Position numbers and translations under genes: made by a program. From Fulvivirga maritima (lineage in GTDB: Bacteria > Bacteroidota > Bacteroidia > Cytophagales > Cyclobacteriaceae): 64,000 nucleotides of DNA. Of this stretch, positions 26,495-36,121 are shown piece by piece (the first letter of the stretch is position 1; every line of letters begins with the position of its first letter). The notes under the pieces were generated by a model. It ran no database searches and was not told the DNA's origin. It worked only from the letters and a program-made list of their open reading frames with translations. The stretch covers positions 3,343,001 through 3,407,000 of the forward strand of contig NZ_CP089980.1 in the NCBI RefSeq assembly GCF_021389955.1, in the 5' to 3' direction.

Positions 26495-27688
26495 TTATAA
26501 TTCGTTTACAGCGTAGAAAATTTTGGTCTGGTTTGCCAAAATTTTAGTGAAGCCTTTTACATCTTCACCACTCCAGCCTTTGTTCATTTCTCCGTAGTTA
26601 CCAAACTTAGAAGTCATAAGATCGTGCTCAGATTCAATGCCTTGTAAGGTAAACTGATAAGGGCTCAGCTTAAGATGCACTTTGCCAGTAACAAACTGCT
26701 GGGTATCATCCATAAATTTTTCAATATTGCGCATGATAGGATCCAGGTACTGGCCTTCATGCATCATCATTCCGTACCAGCTGGCCAGGTGTTCTTTCCA
26801 GTGCTGTTGCCATTTAGTAAGCGTGTGCTTCTCTAGTAAATGATGTGCTTTAATAAGCAAGATTGGTGCAGCCGCTTCAAAGCCTACTCTTCCTTTTATA
26901 CCAATAATGGTATCTCCCACATGTATATCTCTGCCTATGGCGTATTCGCTACCTATTTTGTTTAATAGCTGTATAGCCTTAGGTGCACTCATGGTTTCTC
27001 CATCAATAGCCGTTATTTCGCCTTCTTTAAATTCTAAAGTAATGCTTTTAGGCTCTTTATTGGTCAGCTGGCTGGGGTAAGCTTCTTCCGGGAGCGCTTC
27101 TTTGGAAGTAAGCGTTTCTGCACCGCCGACACTGGTGCCCCATAATCCTTTGTTGATAGAGTATTTGGCTTTCTCCCAGTTCATATTCACCCCATGAGAT
27201 TTTAAGTAATCAATCTCAGCCTGGCGAGATAGCTGTAAGTCACGGATAGGGGTGATGATCTTAGCCTCGGGAGCCATAATGTTAAATACAAGATCAAAAC
27301 GAACTTGATCATTTCCAGCTCCTGTGCTACCGTGCGCTATATATTCGGCATTATTTTCTTTGGCATACCTGGCTATGGCCATAGCCTGAAACACCCTCTC
27401 TGCACTTACTGAAAGCGGATAGGTGTTGTTTTTAAGGATATTGCCAAAAATCAGGTATTTGATAGCTTTTTGATAGAACTCATCTACCACATCAATGCTT
27501 TCATGATGCGCTACTCCAAGTTCCAAAGCGTGTTTTTCGATTGCTTTAAGCTCCTCCTGATCGAAGCCACCAGTGTTAACCAGTACTGAGTGAACTTCCA
27601 TATTCAGGTCGTGTTTTAAGTATTTTACACAGTAGGAGGTATCTAGTCCTCCACTAAAAGCTAAAACAACTTTACTTTGGTCAGCCAT
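26495..27688 (-). CDS. argG: Argininosuccinate synthase
   Basis: This 397-aa ATP-pyrophosphatase joins citrulline and aspartate. The P-loop-like LAFSGGLDTSYC (about residues 9-20) binds ATP. GSTGAGNDQVRFD and the SINKGLWG region also fit the family. The ATG lies 28 bases inside the end of the acetyltransferase gene, so the two are translationally coupled. With argH it finishes the citrulline-to-arginine arm, while the rest of the operon makes acylcitrulline. Confidence 0.96.
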   Translation of the reverse strand: MADQSKVVLAFSGGLDTSYCVKYLKHDLNMEVHSVLVNTGGFDQEELKAIEKHALELGVAHHESIDVVDEFYQKAIKYLIFGNILKNNTYPLSVSAERVFQAMAIARYAKENNAEYIAHGSTGAGNDQVRFDLVFNIMAPEAKIITPIRDLQLSRQAEIDYLKSHGVNMNWEKAKYSINKGLWGTSVGGAETLTSKEALPEEAYPSQLTNKEPKSITLEFKEGEITAIDGETMSAPKAIQLLNKIGSEYAIGRDIHVGDTIIGIKGRVGFEAAAPILLIKAHHLLEKHTLTKWQQHWKEHLASWYGMMMHEGQYLDPIMRNIEKFMDDTQQFVTGKVHLKLSPYQFTLQGIESEHDLMTSKFGNYGEMNKGWSGEDVKGFTKILANQTKIFYAVNEL

Positions 27689-28365
27689 GATAATTTTTTA
27701 GAGTTTTTAGGGTCTTGATTATTTAATTTCAGTTTGATTTTTCCTTTCAGGCGGTCGGCACCATCTTTCAAAAAGCCTTTGAAGCGCTTCCACCTTTCTT
27801 CTTTAGTTAGTTTAGCAGAAGTAGACTTGGTTTGCCTTTCAGGATCATAAAGCATGCCTGTACATAGGCAGTGCGCTCTGTTAGTCCGGGTAAGGATGTC
27901 ATAGTTTTTACAGCTCTGACAGCCCTTCCAAAAATCTTCATCAGTAGTAAGTTCAGAGAATGTAGTAGGTCTGTAGCCCAGATCAGAGTTTATTTTCATT
28001 ACTGCCAGACTGGTGGTAATGCCAAAAATCTTTGACTCAGGGTATTTTTTTCTGGAGAGTTGAAATATTTCATCTTTAATACGCTTGGCCAAGCCTGTAT
28101 TTCTAAAGTCTTGATGCACTATGAGGCCGGAGTTAGCCACATATTTGCCGTGCCCCCAGGTTTCGATATAGCAAAACCCTACCGGCTGATTGTTAGAAAT
28201 AGCGATTACCGCTTTTCCTTCCATCATTTTGGCACTAACGTAAAGAGGTGAACGCTTGGCAATACCTGTGCCTCGCTGAGCAGCGGCGCGTTCCATCATG
28301 TTACAAATTTCTTCCGCAAACTCAAGGTGATCCTCGTTCGCGATAGTGAGTTTTATTTCCGACAT
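27661..28365 (-). CDS. GNAT acetyltransferase, first gene of the arginine operon
   Basis: The 234-aa product has a GNAT domain over about residues 1-150: PVGFCYIETWG on beta4, then VHQDFRNTGLAKRIKDEIF as the acetyl-CoA-binding loop and helix. A C-terminal extension with a CKNYDIL...CLCTGML cysteine group could bind metal, and a Lys-rich tail follows. As the promoter-proximal gene of the arginine operon it is the best candidate for the missing step that acylates glutamate (N-acetylglutamate synthase), since no classical argA or argJ is in the window. This role is inferred from context. Confidence 0.85.
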   Translation of the reverse strand: MSEIKLTIANEDHLEFAEEICNMMERAAAQRGTGIAKRSPLYVSAKMMEGKAVIAISNNQPVGFCYIETWGHGKYVANSGLIVHQDFRNTGLAKRIKDEIFQLSRKKYPESKIFGITTSLAVMKINSDLGYRPTTFSELTTDEDFWKGCQSCKNYDILTRTNRAHCLCTGMLYDPERQTKSTSAKLTKEERWKRFKGFLKDGADRLKGKIKLKLNNQDPKNSKKLSWLTKVKLF

Positions 28366-28808
28366 TATTGAAAATCGAAATTATTAAAGTGAATGCCTGG
28401 CGGCAAAAATTTAAAATATACAGAAAAGGTGTGTGATTGCAGAGGGACGTACCCTCGCATAGATTATATTACCCCAAAAGGGGCCTAAATGTCCTTATCC
28501 TAAACTCAGGAGCATACACAACCACAGCCGGAGAAGCTGGGTAATTTTTTGGTGTATACGAGTTAGTATTGGTCATTTGTATTCAAAGGTTAAAAACTTA
28601 TTTGGAATAACCAAATAAATAATCTTCTAATTTAAGTATAACCTTAAGACTGGTTAATTCTGAAAAGTCACAGCTAGGTGAGAAAAGTTTATATTTAAAT
28701 AATATTATATATTTTAATTAACGTGTAAAATATATAACTTTATAATGTAATAGGTGTTTAAATTAAATATATGACATATTAAATAAGTGAAATAAAAATT
28801 AGTTGGCT

Positions 28809-28886
28809 ATGAAAAATAATTACCTAACCTACTTTCTAAGTGCATTTTTGGCTTTAGTTTATCTTTTTTCCAAGAAAGCCATTTAA
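28809..28886 (+). pseudogene. Possible 5' remnant of a fifth ELWxxDGT paralogue
   Basis: ATG at 28809 opens a 25-codon frame (MKNNYLTYFLSAFLALVYLF...) that looks like the front of a signal peptide and stops after SKKAI. The 15 bases before the ATG (AAAAATTAGTTGGCT) match those before the first full paralogue (AAAAATTAGTTGGCA at 29272-29286), and both begin ATGAAAAAT. No propeller or sorting-domain sequence follows. It reads as a truncated, dead copy, but a genuine short hydrophobic peptide is not excluded. Confidence 0.4.
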
Positions 28887-29185
28887 TAGCGACCTTACTT
28901 CAAATTAAAATTGAACGGATTCTTCTACCGTTTAGAATAGCTCCTATCTGACAGGTTGCTTGGGGTTGCGCGCACATGTAAATCTACATCAGATTATTTT
29001 GCAAACTGTCAGTAAGCATTATGGTATAGCTATACCCGCTCTCTAGTTTGAGATCGGAAGGCCTATGTCTAATCTGCTTTTCTTTGCTCATTGGTTAATC
29101 ATTATAACCTGTATTGATTACCAGAGTAATACCTATTCCCTTTATTGGGCTTCTATTTATTTACCACAAGTTTTATGATTGAGAC

Positions 29186-29227
29186 AAAGGAGGTATTAGT
29201 ATGCCGTCTTTATACGTGCCTGCCTGA
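29186..29227 (+). promoter_or_regulatory. Strong ribosome site with 8-codon upstream frame
   Basis: AAAGGAGGT (29186-29194) lies 6 bases before ATG 29201, which opens a short frame (MPSLYVPA, stop at 29227). Such a full Shine-Dalgarno is uncommon in Bacteroidetes. The end of the frame, CCTGCCTGAAAAC, recurs before the second paralogue (31498-31510), where a GGAGG also lies upstream. It may be a translated leader or a structured RNA element controlling the array. Confidence 0.4.
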
Positions 29228-29286
29228 AAACCAAAATCTATGATTGATCTATAAATTATTCTTAAACCTTTAAAAATTAGTTGGCA

Positions 29287-31440
29287 ATGAAAAATTTAAT
29301 TACAAAAACCATTTTACAGATGCTTTTTACACTGATCTGTACCCTGTCTTATGGGCAAATATCTTTAGTTAAAGACCAGTTTCCTGGGGGTTTTTATCCA
29401 GGTATATATGAGGAGGATTATAAGTTTGCGAAGACAGATGAAGCTGTTTTTATAAGTGGAGGAAGTTACATTCTTAGAACTGATGGAACAGAATCAGGAA
29501 CTGATATTATGGAGAACACCTCTACATATGAGTTTTTTAGCTTAGGAGATTATCTCTATTATAGAGATGATATTGATTCATATGATGTCTACAGGAGTGA
29601 TGGTAGTCCGTATTCATCTTCTATATTTCATTCATATGATTCAGACAGCGTTTTTACTATGTGGGGTTTAGCGGCGTCAGAAGATATAGCTGTTGCAGGT
29701 ATTATTGATGATGGGGAAAATTATGTAAGTGTTATCTATCCTGACGGGCACGTTAAGGATTTTGATAATTTCATGTATCTAAGCATACCTTATGTGATTG
29801 GAGATGAAGTTTATTATAAAGGCTATACAGATTCAACTTTGTATGGCATATACAGGGTTAAAGATGAAGAATTAAAGCTTCTTGGTTATACTCCTGAAAA
29901 ACTCAGTTTTTATGAACCCTTTGTAGTGGCTGAAATTGGCGATGAAACTTATAGTTTAATAGTAAGTGATAAAGGGTTTTACTACTCAGAAGGGCAATAT
30001 ACAGAGCTATGGAAGATGAACGAAGATGATATTGAGCTGGTTTTTACCTTTCCTGATAACTTGATAATAGGTGATTATGTAAGCGTAGGAGATTTTACCT
30101 TTTTCACTTTCTACGATAGATCTGATTATTATGGTCCTATTTTATCTGAAGTGTGGATTTCTGACGGTACGGCTGAAGGAACTAAAAAATTCATGGATGG
30201 GCTCCCTGATTTAATAGGAGGAGAAAATAAGCTCTTTGGAAGTGATGATGATGGCTTTTGGAGTTATGATGTACTTACAAAAGAATGGGATTATTTTGAT
30301 CCTGTAGGGCTGGCGCAATTTGATTTGAATCATCAGTATGGAGATCAGATTTATTATTGGAAAGATAATGGTCAAAAGGTTGAACTATGGACTACTGATG
30401 GTACTACAGAGGGTACCAAAATGATTTTTAAAAATAATTCAAATCTTCTAGTTTATGGACCATCAGAAGTTCATGATGGGATGGTGCTTTTTGTGGCAGA
30501 ACATTATCCCTATGCGCCTGATGAATATGATCCTGATTTGGATTATGGTGCTGAAATATACAGGTACCTCATGGGAGTTAGCCGAGTAATGTCTTTTGCT
30601 CAGGGAACAAAAAATAATGGAGGCAAGGTGCCAGCAGAGCGTAGTGATGCTAATAATGTGCTGGCTAATCCTCAGGAGAATAATGAATATAACTTTGTGG
30701 CTCTGGGGTTTGGAGGAAGCATTACCTTGGAGCTGGCCAGCAAAGTGTGGGATGACGGTTCGGCAAATGCTGATATGATTTTGGTAGAAACCAGTTATGG
30801 TAGAGCAGATCAGTATTGTTACTCTGATGGCGGAAGTAATTACCCTGAGCAGGCTTTTGTAGAGGTTTCAGAAGATGGAATTAGCTGGTATAGTTTACCT
30901 AATCTTTATTGCCGAACATCATTTATAGATATCAAACCTGCGGTAGATCAGGGTATGGAATATGCCCAATACATTAGAATTACTGATGCTTCTAATAGCT
31001 CACTATTTCCTCCTTCAGCTGATGGTTATGATGTTGATGGCATTATTATTAACAGAGAAGTAGTGAATATAGCTACTCAGGAATTTACAAATTCCAGGTT
31101 GGCTGGTAATCCAATGGCCGCAGGCTTTAATCCTGATTTTTTCAATACCATTCCTAATGAAGAATTTGGGCCTAAAAGCATAGGTAATGGAGAGTTGTCA
31201 GTTTATCCTAATCCTTCGCCAGGAGGCTTGCTAAGTCTTAACATGCAATTTGATGAGGCCTATAAAGGCACTATTCGAGTAATGGATATTACAGGCAAAG
31301 AGAAATACCGGAGAATTGCGTCCTTTCAAGAGGGAGCAAATCAATTAGAATTAGATATGAGTGACCTGCCTAAAGGTACCTACATACTAGAGTTAGAAGC
31401 TGGGAGCAAGCATCAAACCAGCAAAATTATCATTCAATAG
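29287..31440 (+). CDS. Secreted ELWxxDGT-repeat protein with T9SS sorting domain (paralogue 1)
   Basis: I start at ATG 29287 (717 aa). The TTG two codons earlier is less likely. A signal peptide (1-23, ...LSYGQ) is followed by a propeller-like region (about 24-420) with ELWxxDGT-type repeats (ILRTDGTESGTD, VWISDGTAEGTK, ELWTTDGTTEGTK). Next is a beta-sandwich-like domain marked GFGGSITLEL, ETSYGRAD and VEVSEDGISWYSLPN (about 430-610). A T9SS type A sorting domain ends the protein (VYPNPSPGG...DITGKEKY...KGTYILELEAG...IIIQ). The protein is exported and likely anchored on or released from the cell surface. No catalytic site is visible, so binding is the likely role. Confidence 0.88.
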   Translation: MKNLITKTILQMLFTLICTLSYGQISLVKDQFPGGFYPGIYEEDYKFAKTDEAVFISGGSYILRTDGTESGTDIMENTSTYEFFSLGDYLYYRDDIDSYDVYRSDGSPYSSSIFHSYDSDSVFTMWGLAASEDIAVAGIIDDGENYVSVIYPDGHVKDFDNFMYLSIPYVIGDEVYYKGYTDSTLYGIYRVKDEELKLLGYTPEKLSFYEPFVVAEIGDETYSLIVSDKGFYYSEGQYTELWKMNEDDIELVFTFPDNLIIGDYVSVGDFTFFTFYDRSDYYGPILSEVWISDGTAEGTKKFMDGLPDLIGGENKLFGSDDDGFWSYDVLTKEWDYFDPVGLAQFDLNHQYGDQIYYWKDNGQKVELWTTDGTTEGTKMIFKNNSNLLVYGPSEVHDGMVLFVAEHYPYAPDEYDPDLDYGAEIYRYLMGVSRVMSFAQGTKNNGGKVPAERSDANNVLANPQENNEYNFVALGFGGSITLELASKVWDDGSANADMILVETSYGRADQYCYSDGGSNYPEQAFVEVSEDGISWYSLPNLYCRTSFIDIKPAVDQGMEYAQYIRITDASNSSLFPPSADGYDVDGIIINREVVNIATQEFTNSRLAGNPMAAGFNPDFFNTIPNEEFGPKSIGNGELSVYPNPSPGGLLSLNMQFDEAYKGTIRVMDITGKEKYRRIASFQEGANQLELDMSDLPKGTYILELEAGSKHQTSKIIIQ

Positions 31441-31560
31441 ATAAGTCATAATGCTTTTAATAAACAGGAGGCTGCCTTAACACGGTGGCCTTCCTACCTG
31501 CCTGAAAACGTATTTCTATAACAGTCTTCTAACTAACTATAACCATTAAATTTTATTACA

Positions 31561-33621
31561 ATGAAAACTAATGTCTGGTATTATGCCGTGAGTGTTTTGC
31601 TCACGTGTGTTTTCGGAGGCCCTCCTTTATATGGGCAAAGCTTTGAAATGCTTTCTAATCAGTCTTTCAATAGTATTATAGAAGTAACTAAGTCAGGGGA
31701 TAAAATTGTAGTGATGGCAGATCAGCCTGAAAGTGCAGATTGGAAATTTATAGTTACTGATGGTACAGTGTCGGGAACAAGTCAATTGGCCACTTTTCCT
31801 AAAGATGATAGGCTAACCGAGAAGGATATTACACTGGTGGCTGATGAGCAATATATTTACTTTCAGAAAATATTTTATGATGATGTGTATTACATTCATC
31901 TGCAAAGTCCTGCCCCATTTCAGAGGGTACAGGTAGATGGAGATAGAGAAGGTGTTCATTACTTAAGAAAAGCTGATGAGGAAGTTTTTGGTATAAGTGA
32001 GTATGGTTATTTTAATATTAATGAAACTATTGCTACATATCAATTTATGCCAAGCTTTAAGTTTGGTTTTTCACGACCTTTTGCTCATAAATCAGGAGTT
32101 TATGTTTTTTGGGATAATTACGAAGAGTTTTATGGAACCAGCATTGTACGTATTACAAGTGAAGGGAGTGAAATTTTATCATATTTAGGCAGACTTCAAT
32201 ATGTGTATGATATTTCTGAATCATTTGGATCCATTGGAGAGAAGATTTATCCATTTGTAAATCAGGAAGATAGTGTGGGGTTTCACACTGAATTATTTGT
32301 TATTAATGATACAAGTGTAGATAGTTTGTATGCTTTCCCATCCCAATTGATAATTCAAGATGTTATATACTCTGATAAATACATGTATTTATTGCTCGCA
32401 GAGCAGTTTTATGATTGTGATTTAAACTGTTCTCATTATGATCTATGGAGAACTGATGGCACTACGGCTGGCACTGAGTATCTGGAAGATCTTGGTGTAT
32501 CCAATAATTACTCTTATTCCTTAATAGAAGATATTATATGTGATTATGAATCAGATTACCTTGGTTGTCAGTCTAACCTAAAGTCCAATATTTTTGACAA
32601 TGAAGATGGGAGATATTATTTCCTTGAGGAAGATGGAGTCTTAAATCTGTATTCTCCACAAGGCTTATATAGTTCATATTTAAATCCTTCATTAGGCCAT
32701 TTAACAATATTAGAAGTGTTGGGAGATGATTTGATAGTTTATGGAGGAAATAAGCTCTATAAATACAATATGAAACCCAACTGTGGAGCGGTGGCGGTAG
32801 TTTCATTTACTCAGGGCCAAAGAAATAATAATTCTAAAGTAGTAGCAGAAAGAAGTAATCCTGAGTATGCGTTGGCCAACCCACAGGAAAATGATGAAAT
32901 CAACTTTGTGGCATTAGGTTTTGGAGGAAGTATAACCCTGGACCTAGGAAGTGCTGTGTACGATGAGGGTACGGCAGAGCCAGATCTGATTTTATTAGAA
33001 ACCAGCTTCGGCAGAGCCGATCAGTTTTGTTATTCAGAAGGTGAAAGTAATAATCCCGAGCAAGCATTTGTAGAGCTTTCAGAAGATGGAGTCAGTTGGT
33101 ATAGTTTGCCTAATGTATACTGCAGAACCTCCTTTATAGACATTAAACCGGCAGTAGACCAGGGAATGGCTTATGCCAGCTTTATCCGTATAACCGATGC
33201 GTCTAATCCTTCTGCGTTTCCAAAAGGAGCCGATGGCTTTGATGTAGATGGCGTAATTACTTGTAGGGAAGAGGTAGAAGCTGCAAAAGGAGTGTTAACC
33301 AATGCTCGAACAATTACCTCGTCATTATTTAATTCTCAGTTTATAAACAAAGCTCCTGATGAAGTGGAAGAAGGTTTCACTTTGTACCCTAACCCTGTAA
33401 CTAATGGAGAGCTCACCCTACAATTTAAAGTAAGTCAGACACAAGAGGCTCATATAAGAGTGATTGATATTACAGGTAAAGAAAAGCTTAAAAAAACGGT
33501 TTCATTATCCGCCGGTGCTAATGCAGTAAAGCTAGAAGTGAGTACGCTGTCTAAAGGCACTTATATAGTAGAATTATCTGCAGGAGATCGTGTGGAGAAT
33601 ACGAAGATTATTATTCAGTAA
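31561..33621 (+). CDS. Secreted ELWxxDGT-repeat protein with T9SS sorting domain (paralogue 2)
   Basis: This 686-aa protein has a signal peptide (1-27, ...PPLYGQ), a variable propeller region with TDGTVSGTS and DLWRTDGTTAGTE, then the conserved sandwich domain (GFGGSITLDLG, ETSFGRADQFC, VELSEDGVSWYSLPNVYC, TSFIDIKPAVDQG, GADGFDVDGVI; about 425-580). The C-terminal sorting domain (LYPNPVTNGELTLQF...KGTYIVELSAG...KIIIQ) follows. From the sandwich domain onward it is very close to paralogue 3, even at DNA level in blocks, while the propellers differ. It lies 120 bases after paralogue 1 on the same strand and shares part of its 5' leader. Confidence 0.88.
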   Translation: MKTNVWYYAVSVLLTCVFGGPPLYGQSFEMLSNQSFNSIIEVTKSGDKIVVMADQPESADWKFIVTDGTVSGTSQLATFPKDDRLTEKDITLVADEQYIYFQKIFYDDVYYIHLQSPAPFQRVQVDGDREGVHYLRKADEEVFGISEYGYFNINETIATYQFMPSFKFGFSRPFAHKSGVYVFWDNYEEFYGTSIVRITSEGSEILSYLGRLQYVYDISESFGSIGEKIYPFVNQEDSVGFHTELFVINDTSVDSLYAFPSQLIIQDVIYSDKYMYLLLAEQFYDCDLNCSHYDLWRTDGTTAGTEYLEDLGVSNNYSYSLIEDIICDYESDYLGCQSNLKSNIFDNEDGRYYFLEEDGVLNLYSPQGLYSSYLNPSLGHLTILEVLGDDLIVYGGNKLYKYNMKPNCGAVAVVSFTQGQRNNNSKVVAERSNPEYALANPQENDEINFVALGFGGSITLDLGSAVYDEGTAEPDLILLETSFGRADQFCYSEGESNNPEQAFVELSEDGVSWYSLPNVYCRTSFIDIKPAVDQGMAYASFIRITDASNPSAFPKGADGFDVDGVITCREEVEAAKGVLTNARTITSSLFNSQFINKAPDEVEEGFTLYPNPVTNGELTLQFKVSQTQEAHIRVIDITGKEKLKKTVSLSAGANAVKLEVSTLSKGTYIVELSAGDRVENTKIIIQ

Positions 33622-33736
33622 AAGATTGAAAGCTGGTATTTCAAAATTGAAGATTGTCCTATTGCTGAAGTGCCTCTTTTCAAATCATTAATCTTATATC
33701 ACTAAAATATGTAATACTTCTCTTAAAAAACTAACT

Positions 33737-35776
33737 ATGAAAAATATTAATCTTACTTATGTTTTAGGCTGTTTATTGGCTTTAACACAAATTTCTTATG
33801 CTTCTAAAGCACAGGTTATAGACGAAAAGCATACTACCTCTTCTTCTCGTTTTACAGAATCTTCTAATCTGCCTAATGAGTACTTGTCTTTTAGAATGGG
33901 GGGCGACCTGTATATTACTGATGGAACAAAATCAGGTACTGTTGAAATATATGTTACAGAAGAGCATGAAAGCCCACACACTTTTCTGGCCAATAATGGC
34001 AAAGATGTTTATTTCCGCAGAGATCATGAATTAGACTTATACTATGTAACTGAAGGAGCCGCTCCTCAAAAGATGCAGGATAGTAGTGATGAAGGGTGGA
34101 TTTATTTCTACTACACGTACAAGGGCATGCCTATCGGTATAGCGGATTATGGTTATTATACATTCGATAAAATGGATCTTGAATTTGTTCCTTTTGCAGC
34201 AGGTGGGTGGAGAGATGGAATTACTCGTGGTTTTGAACACCCTACCGGGGTATATATTTATGGTGAAGCTTTTGGTGAAAATCACTCTGGAGGTGACCTG
34301 ATTTATAGAATTACAGACTCGGGCAATGAGATTGTCAATTACCTTGAGAGATCCAAATTCTTTTATAACAACCATGCGGAGTTTGTGGACTTCAAAGGTA
34401 ATGTGATCGCTTTTACACCAATAGATGAAGGTGAGCCCAACTTTCACACTGATTTGTATCGTATTAACCGTGATAATAGTTTAGACATGCTGGTATCTCT
34501 ACCTCAAAATGGTATGGTTACTAGTGCCATAAGTAGTGATAATTTTATTTATCTGTCTTTAGAAATAGTAGATGAAAATGCCGATGTTCTTGAAAATTCA
34601 TTATGGAGAACTGATGGAACTGCGGCTGGCACACAATACCTGGAAGATCTGGGAGGCAGAGTAGATTTTTATAGAGGGGTAGGAATGTCAGAGATTTGTC
34701 GTTACGAGCCTGATTATTTTGCCTGTAGCCCATTGTTAAGTTCCAATATCTTTGAAAGTGAAGACGGGAAGTACTATTTCTGGGCTGAAAATGGAGGCTT
34801 AAGTCTATATACCCCGCAAGGCTTTTACGCTAATTTTACTACTACATACGATTATATCCGGATATTAGGAATGTTGGGTGATGATCTCGTTGTACTCAAG
34901 GATGGTGAAGTGCATAAATACGATATGGGTACTAACTGTGGAGCCAGAGCGGTAATAGCTTTTAACCAAGGCAAAAAGAAGAGTGGGGCGCCTGTACCTT
35001 CAGGTAGAAGTAACCCTCAAATGAGTTTGGGAGACCCACAGGAAAATGATGAAATCAATTTTGTAGCACTGGGTTTTGGAGGGAGCATAACCCTGGCACT
35101 AGGTACTACCGTGTATGATGAAGGCACAGCGGAGCCAGACCTGATTTTAGTAGAAACCAGCTTCGGCAGAGCCGATCAGTTTTGCTATTCCGAAGGAGTA
35201 AGCAACTACCCTGAGCAGGCCTTTGTGGAGGTTTCAGAAGATGGAGTCAATTGGTATAGTTTGCCTAATGTATACTGCAGAACCTCCTTTATAGACATTA
35301 AACCAGCAGTAGAACAGGGAATGGCCTATGCTAGTTTTATCCGAATAACCGATGTGTCTAATCCTTTGGTGTTTCAAAATTCTGCGGATGGCTTTGATCT
35401 AGATGGCGTAATTACTTGTAGGGAAGAGGTAGAAGCTGCAAAAGGATTGCTTACCAACTCTCGAATTGCTACCTCGTCATTATTTAATTCTCAGTTTATA
35501 AACAAAGCTCCTGATGAAGTGGAAGAAGGTTTCACTTTGTACCCTAACCCTGTAACTAATGGAGAGCTCACCTTGCAATTCAAAGTAAGTCAGGCACAAG
35601 TGGCTCATATAAGAGTGATTGATATTACAGGTAAAGAAAAGCTTCAAAAAACGGTTTCATTATCCGCAGGTACTAATGCAGTAAAGCTAGAAGTAAGTAC
35701 GCTGTCTAAAGGTACTTATATAGTAGAATTATCTGCAGGGGATCGTGTAGAGAATACGAAGATTATTATTCAGTAA
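33737..35776 (+). CDS. Secreted ELWxxDGT-repeat protein with T9SS sorting domain (paralogue 3)
   Basis: This 679-aa protein starts with a signal peptide (1-26, ...SYASKAQ). Its propeller-like half includes LYITDGTKSGTV and SLWRTDGTAAGTQYLEDLGG. The conserved half has GFGGSITLALG, ETSFGRADQFCYSEG, VEVSEDGVNWYSLPN and SADGFDLDGVI, then the T9SS domain (LYPNPVTNGELTLQFKVS to KIIIQ). Some DNA stretches of the C-terminal part (for example around 35260-35330 and 35470-35570) match paralogue 2 base for base, pointing to recent duplication or gene conversion. A terminator follows 25 bases after the stop. Confidence 0.88.
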   Translation: MKNINLTYVLGCLLALTQISYASKAQVIDEKHTTSSSRFTESSNLPNEYLSFRMGGDLYITDGTKSGTVEIYVTEEHESPHTFLANNGKDVYFRRDHELDLYYVTEGAAPQKMQDSSDEGWIYFYYTYKGMPIGIADYGYYTFDKMDLEFVPFAAGGWRDGITRGFEHPTGVYIYGEAFGENHSGGDLIYRITDSGNEIVNYLERSKFFYNNHAEFVDFKGNVIAFTPIDEGEPNFHTDLYRINRDNSLDMLVSLPQNGMVTSAISSDNFIYLSLEIVDENADVLENSLWRTDGTAAGTQYLEDLGGRVDFYRGVGMSEICRYEPDYFACSPLLSSNIFESEDGKYYFWAENGGLSLYTPQGFYANFTTTYDYIRILGMLGDDLVVLKDGEVHKYDMGTNCGARAVIAFNQGKKKSGAPVPSGRSNPQMSLGDPQENDEINFVALGFGGSITLALGTTVYDEGTAEPDLILVETSFGRADQFCYSEGVSNYPEQAFVEVSEDGVNWYSLPNVYCRTSFIDIKPAVEQGMAYASFIRITDVSNPLVFQNSADGFDLDGVITCREEVEAAKGLLTNSRIATSSLFNSQFINKAPDEVEEGFTLYPNPVTNGELTLQFKVSQAQVAHIRVIDITGKEKLQKTVSLSAGTNAVKLEVSTLSKGTYIVELSAGDRVENTKIIIQ

Positions 35777-36121
35777 AAAAGCAATTGATAAATAAAATTA
35801 AGAGTGGTGGGGCTTAGTTCCATCACTTCTTTTTTTGTTATAAAAAGAGGAGGGATTTCCATTTTCTTCTTTTCAAAAAAATAATTATTCTGTCAGATGT
35901 ACCATGCTTCTGTTTTATGGAGTTAAGTGGCTGTTAATTAAATGTTTACATCTATTTTTTGAAGTATCATAATTGCTGAGAATTATGAGGTTATTCTTCG
36001 AAAAGAATGTTAAAATTGTTAAATTAAAAACTGAAATCAATCAAGAACCTGGTGATGATTTTTGTGTTTTACTAAAACAGCTGTTGTATGTAATATTTTT
36101 AAAATCAAACTAAAGTTGGCT
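35777..36121. other. 345-base gap between paralogues 3 and 4
   Basis: The first 60 bases contain the terminator of paralogue 3. The rest is AT-rich. A 42-codon frame from 35985 has no recognisable features. The sequence AAGTTGGCT just before ATG 36122 repeats the leader ending seen before the 28809 remnant and paralogue 1. I see no RNA gene. Confidence 0.5.
35801..35837 (+). terminator. Terminator after paralogue 3
   Basis: AGAGTGGTGG (35801-35810) pairs with CCATCACTTCT (35820-35830) using G-U pairs, with a 9-base loop, followed directly by a run of seven T. It would isolate paralogue 4 from the upstream genes. Confidence 0.75.

Larger units (their letters stand above)
28366..29286. other. 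921-base region without a full gene, between the arginine operon and the ELWxxDGT array
   Basis: The arginine-operon side (28430-28560) is less AT-rich and holds two compact hairpins: GAGGG/CCCTC (28442-28456, extended by TGC/GCA) and CCCCAAAAGGGG (28473-28484). It may be the operon leader, although no arginine-rich leader peptide is seen. The middle (28600-28800) is very AT-rich. A 25-codon signal-peptide-like remnant follows at 28809. The last 100 bases contain a strong Shine-Dalgarno with an 8-codon frame at 29201. No longer reading frame is convincing on either strand. Confidence 0.6.

Noticed and set aside
31455-31500. Hairpin after paralogue 1 as a terminator
   Set aside because: The stem AGGAGGCTGCC/GGTGGCCTTCCT is imperfect and has no T-run; I treat it as part of the leader of paralogue 2.
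35985-36113. 42-codon frame before paralogue 4
   Set aside because: No signal, domain or helix pattern, and its composition resembles the AT-rich spacer.
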